Shown piece by piece: positions 39,353 to 47,381 of a stretch of 64,000 nucleotides of DNA (position 1 is the first letter of the stretch; the number at the start of each line of letters is the position of its first letter). The notes beneath the pieces were generated by a model. That model was not told where the DNA came from. It saw only the letters and a list, made by a program, of their open reading frames with translations, and ran no database searches. Origin of the DNA: JBFWRK01 sp050248955 (GTDB lineage Bacteria; Actinomycetota; Acidimicrobiia; Acidimicrobiales; Ilumatobacteraceae); the NCBI GenBank assembly GCA_050248955.1, contig JBFWRK010000010.1:62001-126000 (forward strand). Direction: 5' to 3'. A program made the position numbers and the translations under genes.

Positions 39353-39850
39353 ATGCGCGTGCAGCTCGCCGTCTCCCAGGCGGGTCACCTCGTACGTCGG
39401 TTCGTCGGGTCGTTGTCCCGTCGACCGCCGGCTCCCGACGATCGCCGATGGGCGATCGAACAGCTGCTCGAGGGTGAAGCCGCGCTGTGGAGCCAGATGA
39501 GCGTTCAGGACCAGCGGCACTCGATCGAGGTCGCCCGCCGATTCGTCGCCAGCGCCGCCGAGCCGCCCGCGCGGAGCGAGACCGCCGCGGCGCTGCTGCA
39601 CGACATCGGCAAGCTCTCGTCCGGGCTCGGCACGTTCGGACGCGTCGCCGCGACGCTGTGCGGTCACGTGATCGGTCGCCGGGCCGAGCGCGGGGACGGT
39701 CGGATCAGCCGCTACTTGCGGCACGAGCCGATCGGCGCAGAGCTGCTCGTCGCCGCGGGCAGCGACCCCAGGACGATCCAGCTCGTCGCCGGCCGGGCCG
39801 ATCCCGGCGATCCCGTGTCGCGCGCGCTCGCCCGCGCCGACGAGATCTGA
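39353..39850 (+). CDS. HD-domain protein
   Basis: A 165-residue protein with HD-type phosphohydrolase features: the paired Arg/His region QDQRHSIEVARRF, then ALLHDIGKLSSGLGTFGRV with the HD pair, and YLRHEPIGAELLVAAGSDP with a later conserved His. The substrate is unknown; metal-dependent nucleotide phosphatase or diesterase is the family norm. The ATG is seven bases after TAGCGT, so leaderless; a GTG at 39344 is in frame but lies in the palindrome. Confidence 0.8.
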   Translation: MRVQLAVSQAGHLVRRFVGSLSRRPPAPDDRRWAIEQLLEGEAALWSQMSVQDQRHSIEVARRFVASAAEPPARSETAAALLHDIGKLSSGLGTFGRVAATLCGHVIGRRAERGDGRISRYLRHEPIGAELLVAAGSDPRTIQLVAGRADPGDPVSRALARADEI

Positions 39851-39909
39851 GGAGCCAGCTCGGCCACGTGATCGAGTCGACCTCCAGCGCACAGCAGTGA
39901 CGCGGCCGA

Positions 39910-40896
39910 TCAGCGCGGCAGGAGACCGATCGCGTCGTACGTGCGGGCCAGCGTCCGCGACGCGACCTCGCGCGCTTTGGCGTCACCCGTGCGGAGCAGC
40001 CGGTTGAGCTCGGCAGGATCGGACATCAGCTCGTTGTAGCGCTTCTGGATCGGCCGGAGCAGCTCGACGACGGCTTCACCGGTGTCGGTCTTCAACGGAC
40101 CGTACTGCTGGTAGCCGGCGGCGATCTCCTCGGGGGTGCCACCGGTCGCCGCGGCCTGGATGTCGAGCAGGTTCGACACGCCGGGCTTCGCCTCACGGTC
40201 GTAGCGGACCTCGCTACCGGAGTCGGTGACCGCGCGCTTGAACTTCTTCATCACCACGGACGGTTCGTCGAGCATGCTGATCAGCCCGGCGTCGGTCGTG
40301 CTCGACTTCGACATCTTCGAGCTCGGGTCCTGCAGGTCCATCACGCGCGCGCCGGCCTTCGGGATGACCGCCTTGGGGACGACGAGCGTGTCGCCGAAGC
40401 GGTGGTTGAACCGGATCGCGATGTCGCGAGTGATCTCGACGTGCTGGCGCTGGTCGTCCCCGACGGGCACCTCGTCGGCGTCGTAGAGGACGATGTCGGC
40501 GGCCTGCAGCGCCGGGTACGTGAGCAGCCCGGCCGAGATGAAGTCCCCGCCCTGCTTGGCGGACTTCTCCTTGAACTGGATCATCCGCTGCAGCTCGCCG
40601 ATCGACACCGTGCACTCCATGATCCAGCAGAGCTGCGAGTGCTCGGCGATGTGGCTCTGCACGAAGATCGTGGCCACCTCGGGGTCGAGCCCGATCGCGA
40701 AGAGCATCGCCGCGAGCCGGGTCGTGGTCTCGCCGACCTCGCCGGGCACCTTCGGGATGGTCAGCGCGTGGAGGTCGACGATGCCGTGGAAGGCGTCGCA
40801 CTCGTGCTGCCCGGTCACCCAGCCCCGCAGCGCGCCCAGGTAGTTGCCCAGATGGACCTCGCCGGTCGGTTGGATGCACGAGAGCACGCGGGTCAT
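39910..40896 (-). CDS. trpS: tryptophan--tRNA ligase
   Basis: Class I synthetase that charges tRNA-Trp. The 328-residue protein has SCIQPTGEVHLGNYLGA (HIGH motif as HLGN), HTxx-region CTVSIGELQRMIQFKEKS, and KMSKS in SSKMSKSS. The ATG at 40896 has TAGCCT (plus-strand 40905-40910) eight bases upstream on the minus strand, so leaderless. It is divergent from scpA, whose own -10 is also TAGCCT. Confidence 0.97.
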   Translation of the reverse strand: MTRVLSCIQPTGEVHLGNYLGALRGWVTGQHECDAFHGIVDLHALTIPKVPGEVGETTTRLAAMLFAIGLDPEVATIFVQSHIAEHSQLCWIMECTVSIGELQRMIQFKEKSAKQGGDFISAGLLTYPALQAADIVLYDADEVPVGDDQRQHVEITRDIAIRFNHRFGDTLVVPKAVIPKAGARVMDLQDPSSKMSKSSTTDAGLISMLDEPSVVMKKFKRAVTDSGSEVRYDREAKPGVSNLLDIQAAATGGTPEEIAAGYQQYGPLKTDTGEAVVELLRPIQKRYNELMSDPAELNRLLRTGDAKAREVASRTLARTYDAIGLLPR

Positions 40897-41011
40897 GGGC
40901 GGCGAGGCTAGCGGCGCACTCGGGGACCGCCCCGGGCCGATTCGTCCGCCCGCCCCAGGTCGGGCCGAGGATCCTCGGTCCGCCGAGGTGCTGCCCGGTA
41001 GCCTCGGCCCG

Positions 41012-41797
41012 ATGGCGTACGAGGTCACCACCCCCGTGTACGAGGGCCCGTTCGACCTCCTCCTCCACCTCATCCTCAAGGAGCAGGTGGACATCTACGA
41101 GGTCTCGCTGGCGGTCATCGTGGACGCGTACCTCACCGAGATCGAGCGGATGCAGCACCTCGACCTCGACCTGGCGACCGAGTTCCTCCTGATCGCTGCG
41201 ACGCTCGTCGAGCTGAAGGCCCGCCGGCTCCTGCCGGGCCGGGAGGATGTCGACCTCGACGAGGAGCTCGCGCTGTGGGAGGAGCGGGACCTGCTCCTGG
41301 CCCGGCTGCTGGAGTGCAAGACGTTCAAGGACGTCGCGCTGCTCTTCGGCAGCCTCTCGAGCGACGCCGATCTGTCCTTCCCTCGTCTCGTCGGCCCGGA
41401 GGAGCGGTTCATCACGCTCGTGCCGGACCCGCTCGCGGGCATGACCGGCGAGAAGCTGATGCGGGCGTACCTGCGGGCGGTCACACCGAAGCCGGTGCCG
41501 ACGATCGACCTGTTCCACGTCGCGCCGATCCGGGTGAGCGTGGCCGACGCCGTCGCCGAGCTGATCGACGAGCTGCCCCGTGTCGGACGGATCGGGTTCC
41601 GGGAGCTGACGGGCGATCTCGTCGAGCGGCTCGAGGTGATCGTCCGCTTCCTCGCGTTGCTCGAGCTGTTCAAGCAGGGATACGTCGAGCTCGAGCAGAC
41701 CGAGCGCTTCGGTGAGATCGACATCATGTGGACGGGCGGCGAAGAGGCCGTCACCGCCGGAGCCGGCGCGATCGCGATCGACGACTACGAGGGATGA
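41012..41797 (+). CDS. scpA: segregation and condensation protein A
   Basis: Kleisin subunit that bridges SMC heads with ScpB during chromosome condensation. The 261-residue protein begins YEGPFDLLLHLILKEQVDIYEV, followed by LATEFLLIAATLVELKARRLLP, both family hallmarks, and ends in a C-terminal winged helix (ALLELFKQGYVELEQTERFGEI). The ATG has TAGCCT (40999-41004) seven bases before it. scpB starts one base past its TGA. Rv1709-Rv1711 has the same order. Confidence 0.96.
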   Translation: MAYEVTTPVYEGPFDLLLHLILKEQVDIYEVSLAVIVDAYLTEIERMQHLDLDLATEFLLIAATLVELKARRLLPGREDVDLDEELALWEERDLLLARLLECKTFKDVALLFGSLSSDADLSFPRLVGPEERFITLVPDPLAGMTGEKLMRAYLRAVTPKPVPTIDLFHVAPIRVSVADAVAELIDELPRVGRIGFRELTGDLVERLEVIVRFLALLELFKQGYVELEQTERFGEIDIMWTGGEEAVTAGAGAIAIDDYEG

Positions 41798-41798
41798 G

Positions 41799-42563
41799 AT
41801 GAACGAGCTGCCCGAGCCGCACCGCAACGGCTTCGAGACGCACACCGGCAACGGCGTCGAAGCACACACCGTCAACGGCGTCGAGCCCCATGACGTCGAA
41901 CCCCATGACGTCGAACCCCATGCCGACGAGCGCATCGAGCCCGTCTCGTCAGCGGCGCGGCTGCCGGGCACCGTCGACGGTGAACTGGTCCGCGCGATCG
42001 AGGCGATCGTCCTCGTCGCCACCGAGCCGGTCGAGCCGGCGATGCTCGCCCAGCTCCTGGAGCAGCCGGTGAAGGTCGTCGAGGAGCTGTGCTCCCGCCT
42101 CGCCGCGGCGTACGACGAGGCCGGCCACGGCTTCCAGCTCGTCCGCATCGCCGGCGGCTACCGCTACCAGACCCACCCCGACCTGGCGCCCTACGTCGAG
42201 CGCTTCATCCTCGACGGCCAGCGGGCCCGCCTCTCTGGCGCGGCGCTCGAGACGCTCGCGATCGTGGCCTACAAGCAGCCGATCTCGCGGGCACAGATCG
42301 CGTCGATCCGCGGTGTCGACCCTGACGGCGTGCTGCGCACGCTCCAGGCGCGCGGCTACATCGACCAGATCGGCCGGGACCCTGGCCCGGGCCAGGCTGT
42401 CCTGTGGGGAACCACAGGGCAGTTCCTCGAGAAGCTCGGGCTCGACTCGGTGAGCGACCTCCCGCCGCTCGCCGGCTTCGTGCCCGGCGCCGAGGTGGTC
42501 GAGGCGCTCGAACAGGGACTCCGGGTGACGATCGAACCGCCGCCGCCGGGTGCCGATGCCTGA
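41799..42563 (+). CDS. scpB: segregation and condensation protein B with repeat tail
   Basis: Winged-helix partner of ScpA. The first 50 of 254 residues are extra and built from short repeats (HTGNGVEAHTVNGVEPHDV and then VEPHD units). The conserved part starts at about residue 55 (LVRAIEAIVLVATEPVE) and contains FQLVRIAGGYRYQTHPDLAPY and ETLAIVAYKQPISRAQI. The ATG has GAGGGA upstream and follows scpA directly. The stop is overlapped by the rluB start. Confidence 0.94.
   Translation: MNELPEPHRNGFETHTGNGVEAHTVNGVEPHDVEPHDVEPHADERIEPVSSAARLPGTVDGELVRAIEAIVLVATEPVEPAMLAQLLEQPVKVVEELCSRLAAAYDEAGHGFQLVRIAGGYRYQTHPDLAPYVERFILDGQRARLSGAALETLAIVAYKQPISRAQIASIRGVDPDGVLRTLQARGYIDQIGRDPGPGQAVLWGTTGQFLEKLGLDSVSDLPPLAGFVPGAEVVEALEQGLRVTIEPPPPGADA
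41880..41924 (+). repeat. 15-bp tandem repeat at the start of scpB
   Basis: Three units of GTCGAACCCCATGAC (first unit G for A at position 6, last unit C for A at position 14). They encode the VEPHD units. Two looser 24-bp units precede them at about 41830-41877. Confidence 0.85.
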
Positions 42564-43377
42564 GCCCGATCAGACGCCCGAGCCGCCGCTGTGGGAACAG
42601 TGGGCGACAGAGCGAGCAGCGCTCCCGCAGGGCGACCGGTTGCAGAAGGTGCTCGCGCAGCGTGGCTACGGGAGTCGTCGCCTGTGCGAGGAGCTGATCG
42701 AATCCGGACGCGTGCGGGTCAACGGCGAGGTCGCCGTGCTGGGTCGGCGGATCGACCCCGAGCACGACCTCGTCGAGGTCGACGGGCACTACGTCGGCGT
42801 CCGTCCCGACCTCGTCTACTACCTGCTCAACAAGCCGAGCGGCGTCGTCACGACGGCGAGGGACCCGCAAGGCAGGCGGACGGTCGTGGAGCTCGTCCCG
42901 TCCGAGCCGCGCGTGTTCCCGGTCGGCAGGCTCGACTACGACACCGAGGGCCTGCTCCTGCTCACGAACGACGGTGAGCTGACGAACCGGCTCACGCACC
43001 CGCGCTACGGCATCGAGAAGGAGTACCTCGCCGAGGTGGAGGGGATCGTGTCGGCGGGGTCGCTGCGCCGGCTGCGCGACGGCATCGAGCTCGACGACGG
43101 CGTCACCGCGCCGGCGAAGGTGAGCCAGCCCGACCAGGGGGTGCTGCGGATCGCGATCCACGAGGGCCGCAACCGTCAGGTGCGGCGGATGTGCGAGGCG
43201 ATCGGTCACCCCGTGAAGCGCCTCGTACGGGTACGCATCGGGCCGATCAGCGACCGGCGGCTGCAACAGGGCGCGTGGCGCGAGCTGACGCGTGACGAGT
43301 TGCGCAACCTCGAGCAGGCGGTGGCCCCGGCGGCCCCCGAAGCGCCGGCGGCTGCCGACGACGCGCCGTTGCCCTGA
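42556..43377 (+). CDS. 23S rRNA pseudouridine synthase, RluB/RsuA family
   Basis: Converts a specific uridine in rRNA to pseudouridine. The 273-residue protein has an N-terminal S4 domain (RLQKVLAQRGYGSRRLCEELIESGRV held within about 29-60) and the synthase domain with catalytic Asp in GRLDYDTEGLLLLTNDGE, plus YYLLNKPSGVVTTARDP and EGRNRQVRRMCEAIGHPV. The ATG at 42556 overlaps scpB; a GTG at 42550 is an alternative. Same place as Rv1711. The usual next gene, cmk, is missing; prephenate dehydrogenase and aroA follow instead. Confidence 0.93.
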   Translation: MPEPDQTPEPPLWEQWATERAALPQGDRLQKVLAQRGYGSRRLCEELIESGRVRVNGEVAVLGRRIDPEHDLVEVDGHYVGVRPDLVYYLLNKPSGVVTTARDPQGRRTVVELVPSEPRVFPVGRLDYDTEGLLLLTNDGELTNRLTHPRYGIEKEYLAEVEGIVSAGSLRRLRDGIELDDGVTAPAKVSQPDQGVLRIAIHEGRNRQVRRMCEAIGHPVKRLVRVRIGPISDRRLQQGAWRELTRDELRNLEQAVAPAAPEAPAAADDAPLP

Positions 43378-43447
43378 CGGCGTTTCGCGGGGGCCGGCCG
43401 GGGTTGATCGGGGTTCGACCGGGGGTCGGCCGGTACGATCGTTGCTG

Positions 43448-44518
43448 GTGACGGCGTCAGCGCAGCGAAGGGCGAACGTGCTCGGTCTCGGGCTCATCGG
43501 TGGTTCCGTCGCGCTCGCGCTGCGCGAGCGAGGATGGCATGTCACGGGTGACGACGTCCTGCGCGACTCGGTGGACCGCGCGCTGGCCGACGAGGTCATC
43601 GACGCGATAGGGCTCGACCCGGCGGCGTCGATCACGTTCCTCGCCTCGCCGGTGCTCGCGATGCCCGATCTCGCCAAGCGCGCGCTCGCCGAGACCACTG
43701 GCGTCGTGACCGACGTCGGCAGCACCAAGGCCACGATCGTGGCTGCGATCGACGATCCCCGGTTCGTCGGCGGCCACCCGATGGCCGGGTCCGAGCTCGA
43801 AGGGCTCGACGGCGCCGACGCCTCGCTGTTCCAGGGCGCGGTGTGGGTGCTCACGCCCACCGAGACGACGGCCGACGTCACGTTCGCGGTGGTCGCGTCG
43901 GTCGTCGCGGAGCTGGGGGCCGAGGTCGTCGCCCTGCCACCCGAGCGCCACGACGCGGTCGTCGCGGTGATCTCCCACGTGCCGCACCTCACCGCCGCCA
44001 CGCTGATGGCGCTCGCGAGCGAACGCGCCGAGGAGCACGCCGCGCTGCTGCGCCTCGCCGCGGGCGGCTTCCGCGACATGACCCGCATCGCGTCGGGACA
44101 TCCGGGCATCTGGCTCGACATCTGCATCGACAACCGCACTGCGATCCTCGACGGGCTCGATGGGTTGATCTCCGGGCTCCAGTCGATGCGCACGGTCGTC
44201 GCCGACGAGGACCGTGCCGCGCTCCACGCCCGCCTGCAGCTCGCCCGTGACGCGCGGGCGAACCTGCCGAGCCGCGTCACCGAGCCGAGCGAGCTCGCCG
44301 AGATGCGGATCCCGATCCCGGACCGTCCCGGCGCGGCAGCCGAGGTGTTCACCCTCGCCGCCGAGCTCGGCGTGAACATCGCCAGCTTCGAGGTCGTGCA
44401 CTCCGTGGAGGGCAACCGCGGTGTCGCTGTCGTGCTCGTGAGCGCAGCCAGCGCCGAGCTGTTCCGGGGCGGGTTGCTCGCCCGCGGCTTCCGCCCGGCC
44501 GTCCAACGGCTCCAGTGA
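43448..44518 (+). CDS. prephenate dehydrogenase with ACT domain
   Basis: NAD(P)-dependent oxidation of prephenate on the tyrosine branch. The 356-residue protein has the N-terminal Rossmann motif GLGLIGGSVALALRERG, TDVGSTKATI, and GGHPMAGSELEG, whose His is catalytic. A C-terminal ACT-like domain (RIPIPDRPGAAAEVFTLAAE) suggests tyrosine feedback. The GTG is chosen from TACGAT (43434-43439) eight bases upstream. It overlaps aroA (GTGA), joining two steps that flank chorismate. Confidence 0.93.
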   Translation: MTASAQRRANVLGLGLIGGSVALALRERGWHVTGDDVLRDSVDRALADEVIDAIGLDPAASITFLASPVLAMPDLAKRALAETTGVVTDVGSTKATIVAAIDDPRFVGGHPMAGSELEGLDGADASLFQGAVWVLTPTETTADVTFAVVASVVAELGAEVVALPPERHDAVVAVISHVPHLTAATLMALASERAEEHAALLRLAAGGFRDMTRIASGHPGIWLDICIDNRTAILDGLDGLISGLQSMRTVVADEDRAALHARLQLARDARANLPSRVTEPSELAEMRIPIPDRPGAAAEVFTLAAELGVNIASFEVVHSVEGNRGVAVVLVSAASAELFRGGLLARGFRPAVQRLQ

Positions 44519-45807
44519 ACACGGCGCAACCTCGTCGCGTCGAACCCGTCACGGGCCCGCTCCACGCGCTCGTCGACTCGATCCCGGGCTCGAAGAGCAT
44601 CGCCAACCGCGCGCTCGTGTGCGCAGCCCTGGCCGAGGGGCGCAGCTCGCTGCGCAACCTGCCCGGTGGTGACGACACCGTGGCGATGCTCCGCTGCATC
44701 GCCACGCTCGGCGCCCGTGTCTCGGACGGCGAGTCCATGGTCGTGGCGGTGGAAGGCACCGGCGGGTCGCTGCGACCCGGACCACTGCTGCTCCACGCCG
44801 GCCTGGCCGGTACGACGTCGCGGTTCGTCACCGCGCTCGCCGCGCTCGGCCCCGGTCCGTACACGATCGACGGCGATCCGCCGCTGCGTGCCCGACCCAT
44901 GGGACCGCTGCACGACGCGCTCGTCACCCTCGGCGCGGTCGTGACGGCGAGCGACGGTGCGGGACGGCTGCCCGTCGTCATCGCCGCTGGCGACCTGCAC
45001 GGCGGGCGGATCGCGCTCGCCGGCGACGTCTCCAGCCAGTTCGTCACGGCGCTGATGCTGATCGGTCCCTACCTCGCCGGTGGTCTCGACATCGCACTGA
45101 CGACGCCGCTCGTGTCCCGGCCGTACGTCGAGATGACCGCCGCCGTGATGGGGTCGTTCGGCGTGTCCGGTGTCTCGATCGCCGAGGACCGCATCGTCGT
45201 GCCGGCAGGTCGGTACCAAGCGGCCGACCTCACGATCGAACCGGATGCGTCGTCGGCGAGCTACCTGTTCGGTGCCGCGGCCATCTGCGGGGGCGATGTC
45301 ACGGTCCTCGGGCTCGGTGCTTCGTCGCTGCAAGGTGACGCGGCGTTCGTCGACCTGCTCGCGTCGATGGGGTGCATGGTCGAGCGCGACGCCGTCAGCA
45401 CGTCGGTCCGCTCGACGGGCGTGCTGCGTGGCGTCGACACCGACATGGCCGACATCTCCGACACCGTGCCGACGCTCGCGGTCGTCGCGCCGTTCGCCTC
45501 CTCGCCCACGCGGATCACCGGGATCGGGTTCATCCGCCGCAAGGAGAGCGACCGCATCGGGGACGTCGTGCGCGAGCTGGTGCGCTGCGGCGTGCGCGCC
45601 CACGAGCAGCCCGACGGCATGACGATCGAACCGTCCTCGCCCGTCGGCGCGAGCGTTCGCACCCACCACGACCACCGGCTGGCGATGGCCTTCGCCTTGC
45701 TCGGTCTGCGCGTCCCGGGCATCGAGATCGAGGATCCTGGCGTCGTGTCCAAGAGCTGGCCGGGGTTCTGGGACGAGCTCTGCGGGCTGGCACGGTCCAC
45801 CGGGTAG
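44515..45807 (+). CDS. aroA: 3-phosphoshikimate 1-carboxyvinyltransferase (EPSP synthase)
   Basis: Sixth step of the shikimate pathway. The 430-residue protein shows IPGSKSIANRALVCAALAEG, LHAGLAGTTSRFVTALAAL (the family LGNAGTxxR loop is here AGLAGTTSR), IRRKESDRI, and THHDHRLAMAFALLGL. The GTG overlaps the prephenate dehydrogenase stop. Its TAG stop (45805-45807) is the first half of the next gene's -10 hexamer. Confidence 0.95.
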   Translation: MNTAQPRRVEPVTGPLHALVDSIPGSKSIANRALVCAALAEGRSSLRNLPGGDDTVAMLRCIATLGARVSDGESMVVAVEGTGGSLRPGPLLLHAGLAGTTSRFVTALAALGPGPYTIDGDPPLRARPMGPLHDALVTLGAVVTASDGAGRLPVVIAAGDLHGGRIALAGDVSSQFVTALMLIGPYLAGGLDIALTTPLVSRPYVEMTAAVMGSFGVSGVSIAEDRIVVPAGRYQAADLTIEPDASSASYLFGAAAICGGDVTVLGLGASSLQGDAAFVDLLASMGCMVERDAVSTSVRSTGVLRGVDTDMADISDTVPTLAVVAPFASSPTRITGIGFIRRKESDRIGDVVRELVRCGVRAHEQPDGMTIEPSSPVGASVRTHHDHRLAMAFALLGLRVPGIEIEDPGVVSKSWPGFWDELCGLARSTG

Positions 45808-45822
45808 CGTTCGACGCTCGTC

Positions 45823-46473
45823 ATGACCGACAGACCGAAGCCCATCATCGTCGCCGCATTCGACGTCGACGGGACGCTGACCAGGGGCGACTCCGTCGTG
45901 CCGTTCCTGCGAAGGGCGACCGGCACGACCGATCTCGTGCGCGCGTTCGCGAAGCGACCTGTGGCCACGATGCTGGCGGCGATCCGGCGCGACCGTGACG
46001 GGCTGAAGGCGCTGGCGATCGGCGCGCTCCGAGGCCGCCGCTGGACGGAGCTGCTGGCGCTCGGCGAGGTCTATGCCGGCGAGCTCGCCACCGGCCGCCT
46101 TCGGGTCGACACCGTGCAGCGCCTCGAGTGGCACCGCGAGCGGGGTCACCGGATCGTGCTCGTCTCGGCGTCGCTACGGCCGTACCTCGTGCCGCTCGGC
46201 ACGCAGCTCGGCGTCGACGCCGTGCTGTGCTGCGAGATCGAAGTCACCTCCGACGGCGTCGTGACCGGCCGTCTCGACGGCCTCAACTGTCGGGGTGCCG
46301 AGAAGGTCCGCCGGTTGGAGGAGTGGCTGATCGGCCAGGGGCTCGCCGATCGCGCCGAGATCTGGGCGTACGGTGACTCGGCCGGCGACCGCGAGCTGCT
46401 CGCCGGCGCGGCCCGGTCGTTCTTCGTCAGGGGCATCGCCGTGCCGGTGGAGCCCGACGAGGCGCACTGGTGA
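45823..46473 (+). CDS. HAD-IB family phosphatase (SerB-like)
   Basis: A 216-residue HAD hydrolase. The nucleophile motif is AFDVDGTLTRGDSVVPF, motif II is VLVSASLRPYL, and motif IV is WAYGDSAGDRELL. HAD-IB members include phosphoserine phosphatase and lipid-linked phosphatases. It overlaps the prenyltransferase gene (GTGA), so a shared pathway is likely. TAGCGT (45805-45810) is 12 bases upstream of the ATG, which would leave a leader of about five bases. Confidence 0.88.
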   Translation: MTDRPKPIIVAAFDVDGTLTRGDSVVPFLRRATGTTDLVRAFAKRPVATMLAAIRRDRDGLKALAIGALRGRRWTELLALGEVYAGELATGRLRVDTVQRLEWHRERGHRIVLVSASLRPYLVPLGTQLGVDAVLCCEIEVTSDGVVTGRLDGLNCRGAEKVRRLEEWLIGQGLADRAEIWAYGDSAGDRELLAGAARSFFVRGIAVPVEPDEAHW

Positions 46474-47342
46474 TCCGCGCGCTCGTCCGTCAGGCCCGCC
46501 CTCGCCAGTGGGTGAAGAACGTGCTGGTGTTCGCCGCGCCAGGCGCGGCGGGTGTCCTCGACGACGGTGGCGCGCTCGCGCGCAGCATCGTCGCGTTCGT
46601 GGCGTTCTGCCTCGTGTCGGCGGGGACCTACTACTGGAACGACCTGCTCGACATCGAGTCCGACCGGTTGCACCCGACGAAGCGCTCGCGCCCGATCGCA
46701 TCCGGCGCCGTGCCCGTCGGCCTGGCCCGGGTCGTCGGCAGCACGCTGCTGGTCGCCGGCGTCCTCCTCGGCTTCGCCACCGGACATCCGAAGACCGTTG
46801 CCGTCCTCGCGATCTACGCCGCGTTGACCGTGAGCTACAGCGCCCGCCTCAAGCACGTCGCCGTCGTCGACCTCGTCGCGGTGGCGAGCGGCTTCGTGTT
46901 GCGGGCGATCGCCGGTGCCGCGGCCGCGGACGTCCCGATGTCGACGTGGTTCGTGCTCTGCACGACGTTCGGCTCGCTGTTCATCGTGACCGGGAAGCGC
47001 TATGCGGAGCTGCGCGAGCTGGGTGAGGAGGCGGCGGCAACCAGGGCGACGCTCGAGGCGTACTCGCTCACGTACCTGCGCACCGTGCTCTCGGTCAGCG
47101 TCGGTGCAACCCTCGTCGCGTACTGCATCTGGGCGTTCGAGACCGCTGAGGGGTCGGGCTCCGACTTCCCGTTCTACGAGCTGTCGATCGTGCCGATGCT
47201 GACGGCGTTGCTCCGGTACCTGCTCATCCTCGAGCAGGGTCACGGGGGAGCACCCGAGGACGTCTTCGCCGCGGATCGCTCGTTGCAGGCGTTCGGCGTG
47301 ATCTGGCTCGTCACGTTCGGGCTCGGCGTCTACGTCGGCTAG
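46470..47342 (+). CDS. decaprenyl-phosphate phosphoribosyltransferase-like UbiA protein
   Basis: A 290-residue integral membrane prenyltransferase with about nine hydrophobic helices. The first Asp motif is in YWNDLLDIESDRLHPTKRSRPIASG (here NDLLDIESD) and the loop ends in KRSRPIASG, matching Rv3806c-type enzymes that move 5-phosphoribose onto decaprenyl phosphate for arabinan synthesis. The second motif region is SYSARLKHVAVVDLVAVASG. Start GTG overlaps the HAD gene. The exact polyprenyl acceptor cannot be told. Confidence 0.86.
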   Translation: MIRALVRQARPRQWVKNVLVFAAPGAAGVLDDGGALARSIVAFVAFCLVSAGTYYWNDLLDIESDRLHPTKRSRPIASGAVPVGLARVVGSTLLVAGVLLGFATGHPKTVAVLAIYAALTVSYSARLKHVAVVDLVAVASGFVLRAIAGAAAADVPMSTWFVLCTTFGSLFIVTGKRYAELRELGEEAAATRATLEAYSLTYLRTVLSVSVGATLVAYCIWAFETAEGSGSDFPFYELSIVPMLTALLRYLLILEQGHGGAPEDVFAADRSLQAFGVIWLVTFGLGVYVG

Positions 47343-47381
47343 GGCTGGGAAGGGCGGTTCGCACTGCATAGCGTGCCGGAC

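Noticed and set aside
42205..46149. A 1314-codon open frame on the minus strand
   Set aside because: It runs antisense to scpB, rluB, prephenate dehydrogenase and aroA, all with clear motifs. Long antisense frames are normal in GC-rich DNA, and the translation is low-complexity Arg/Asp/His-rich with no family pattern.
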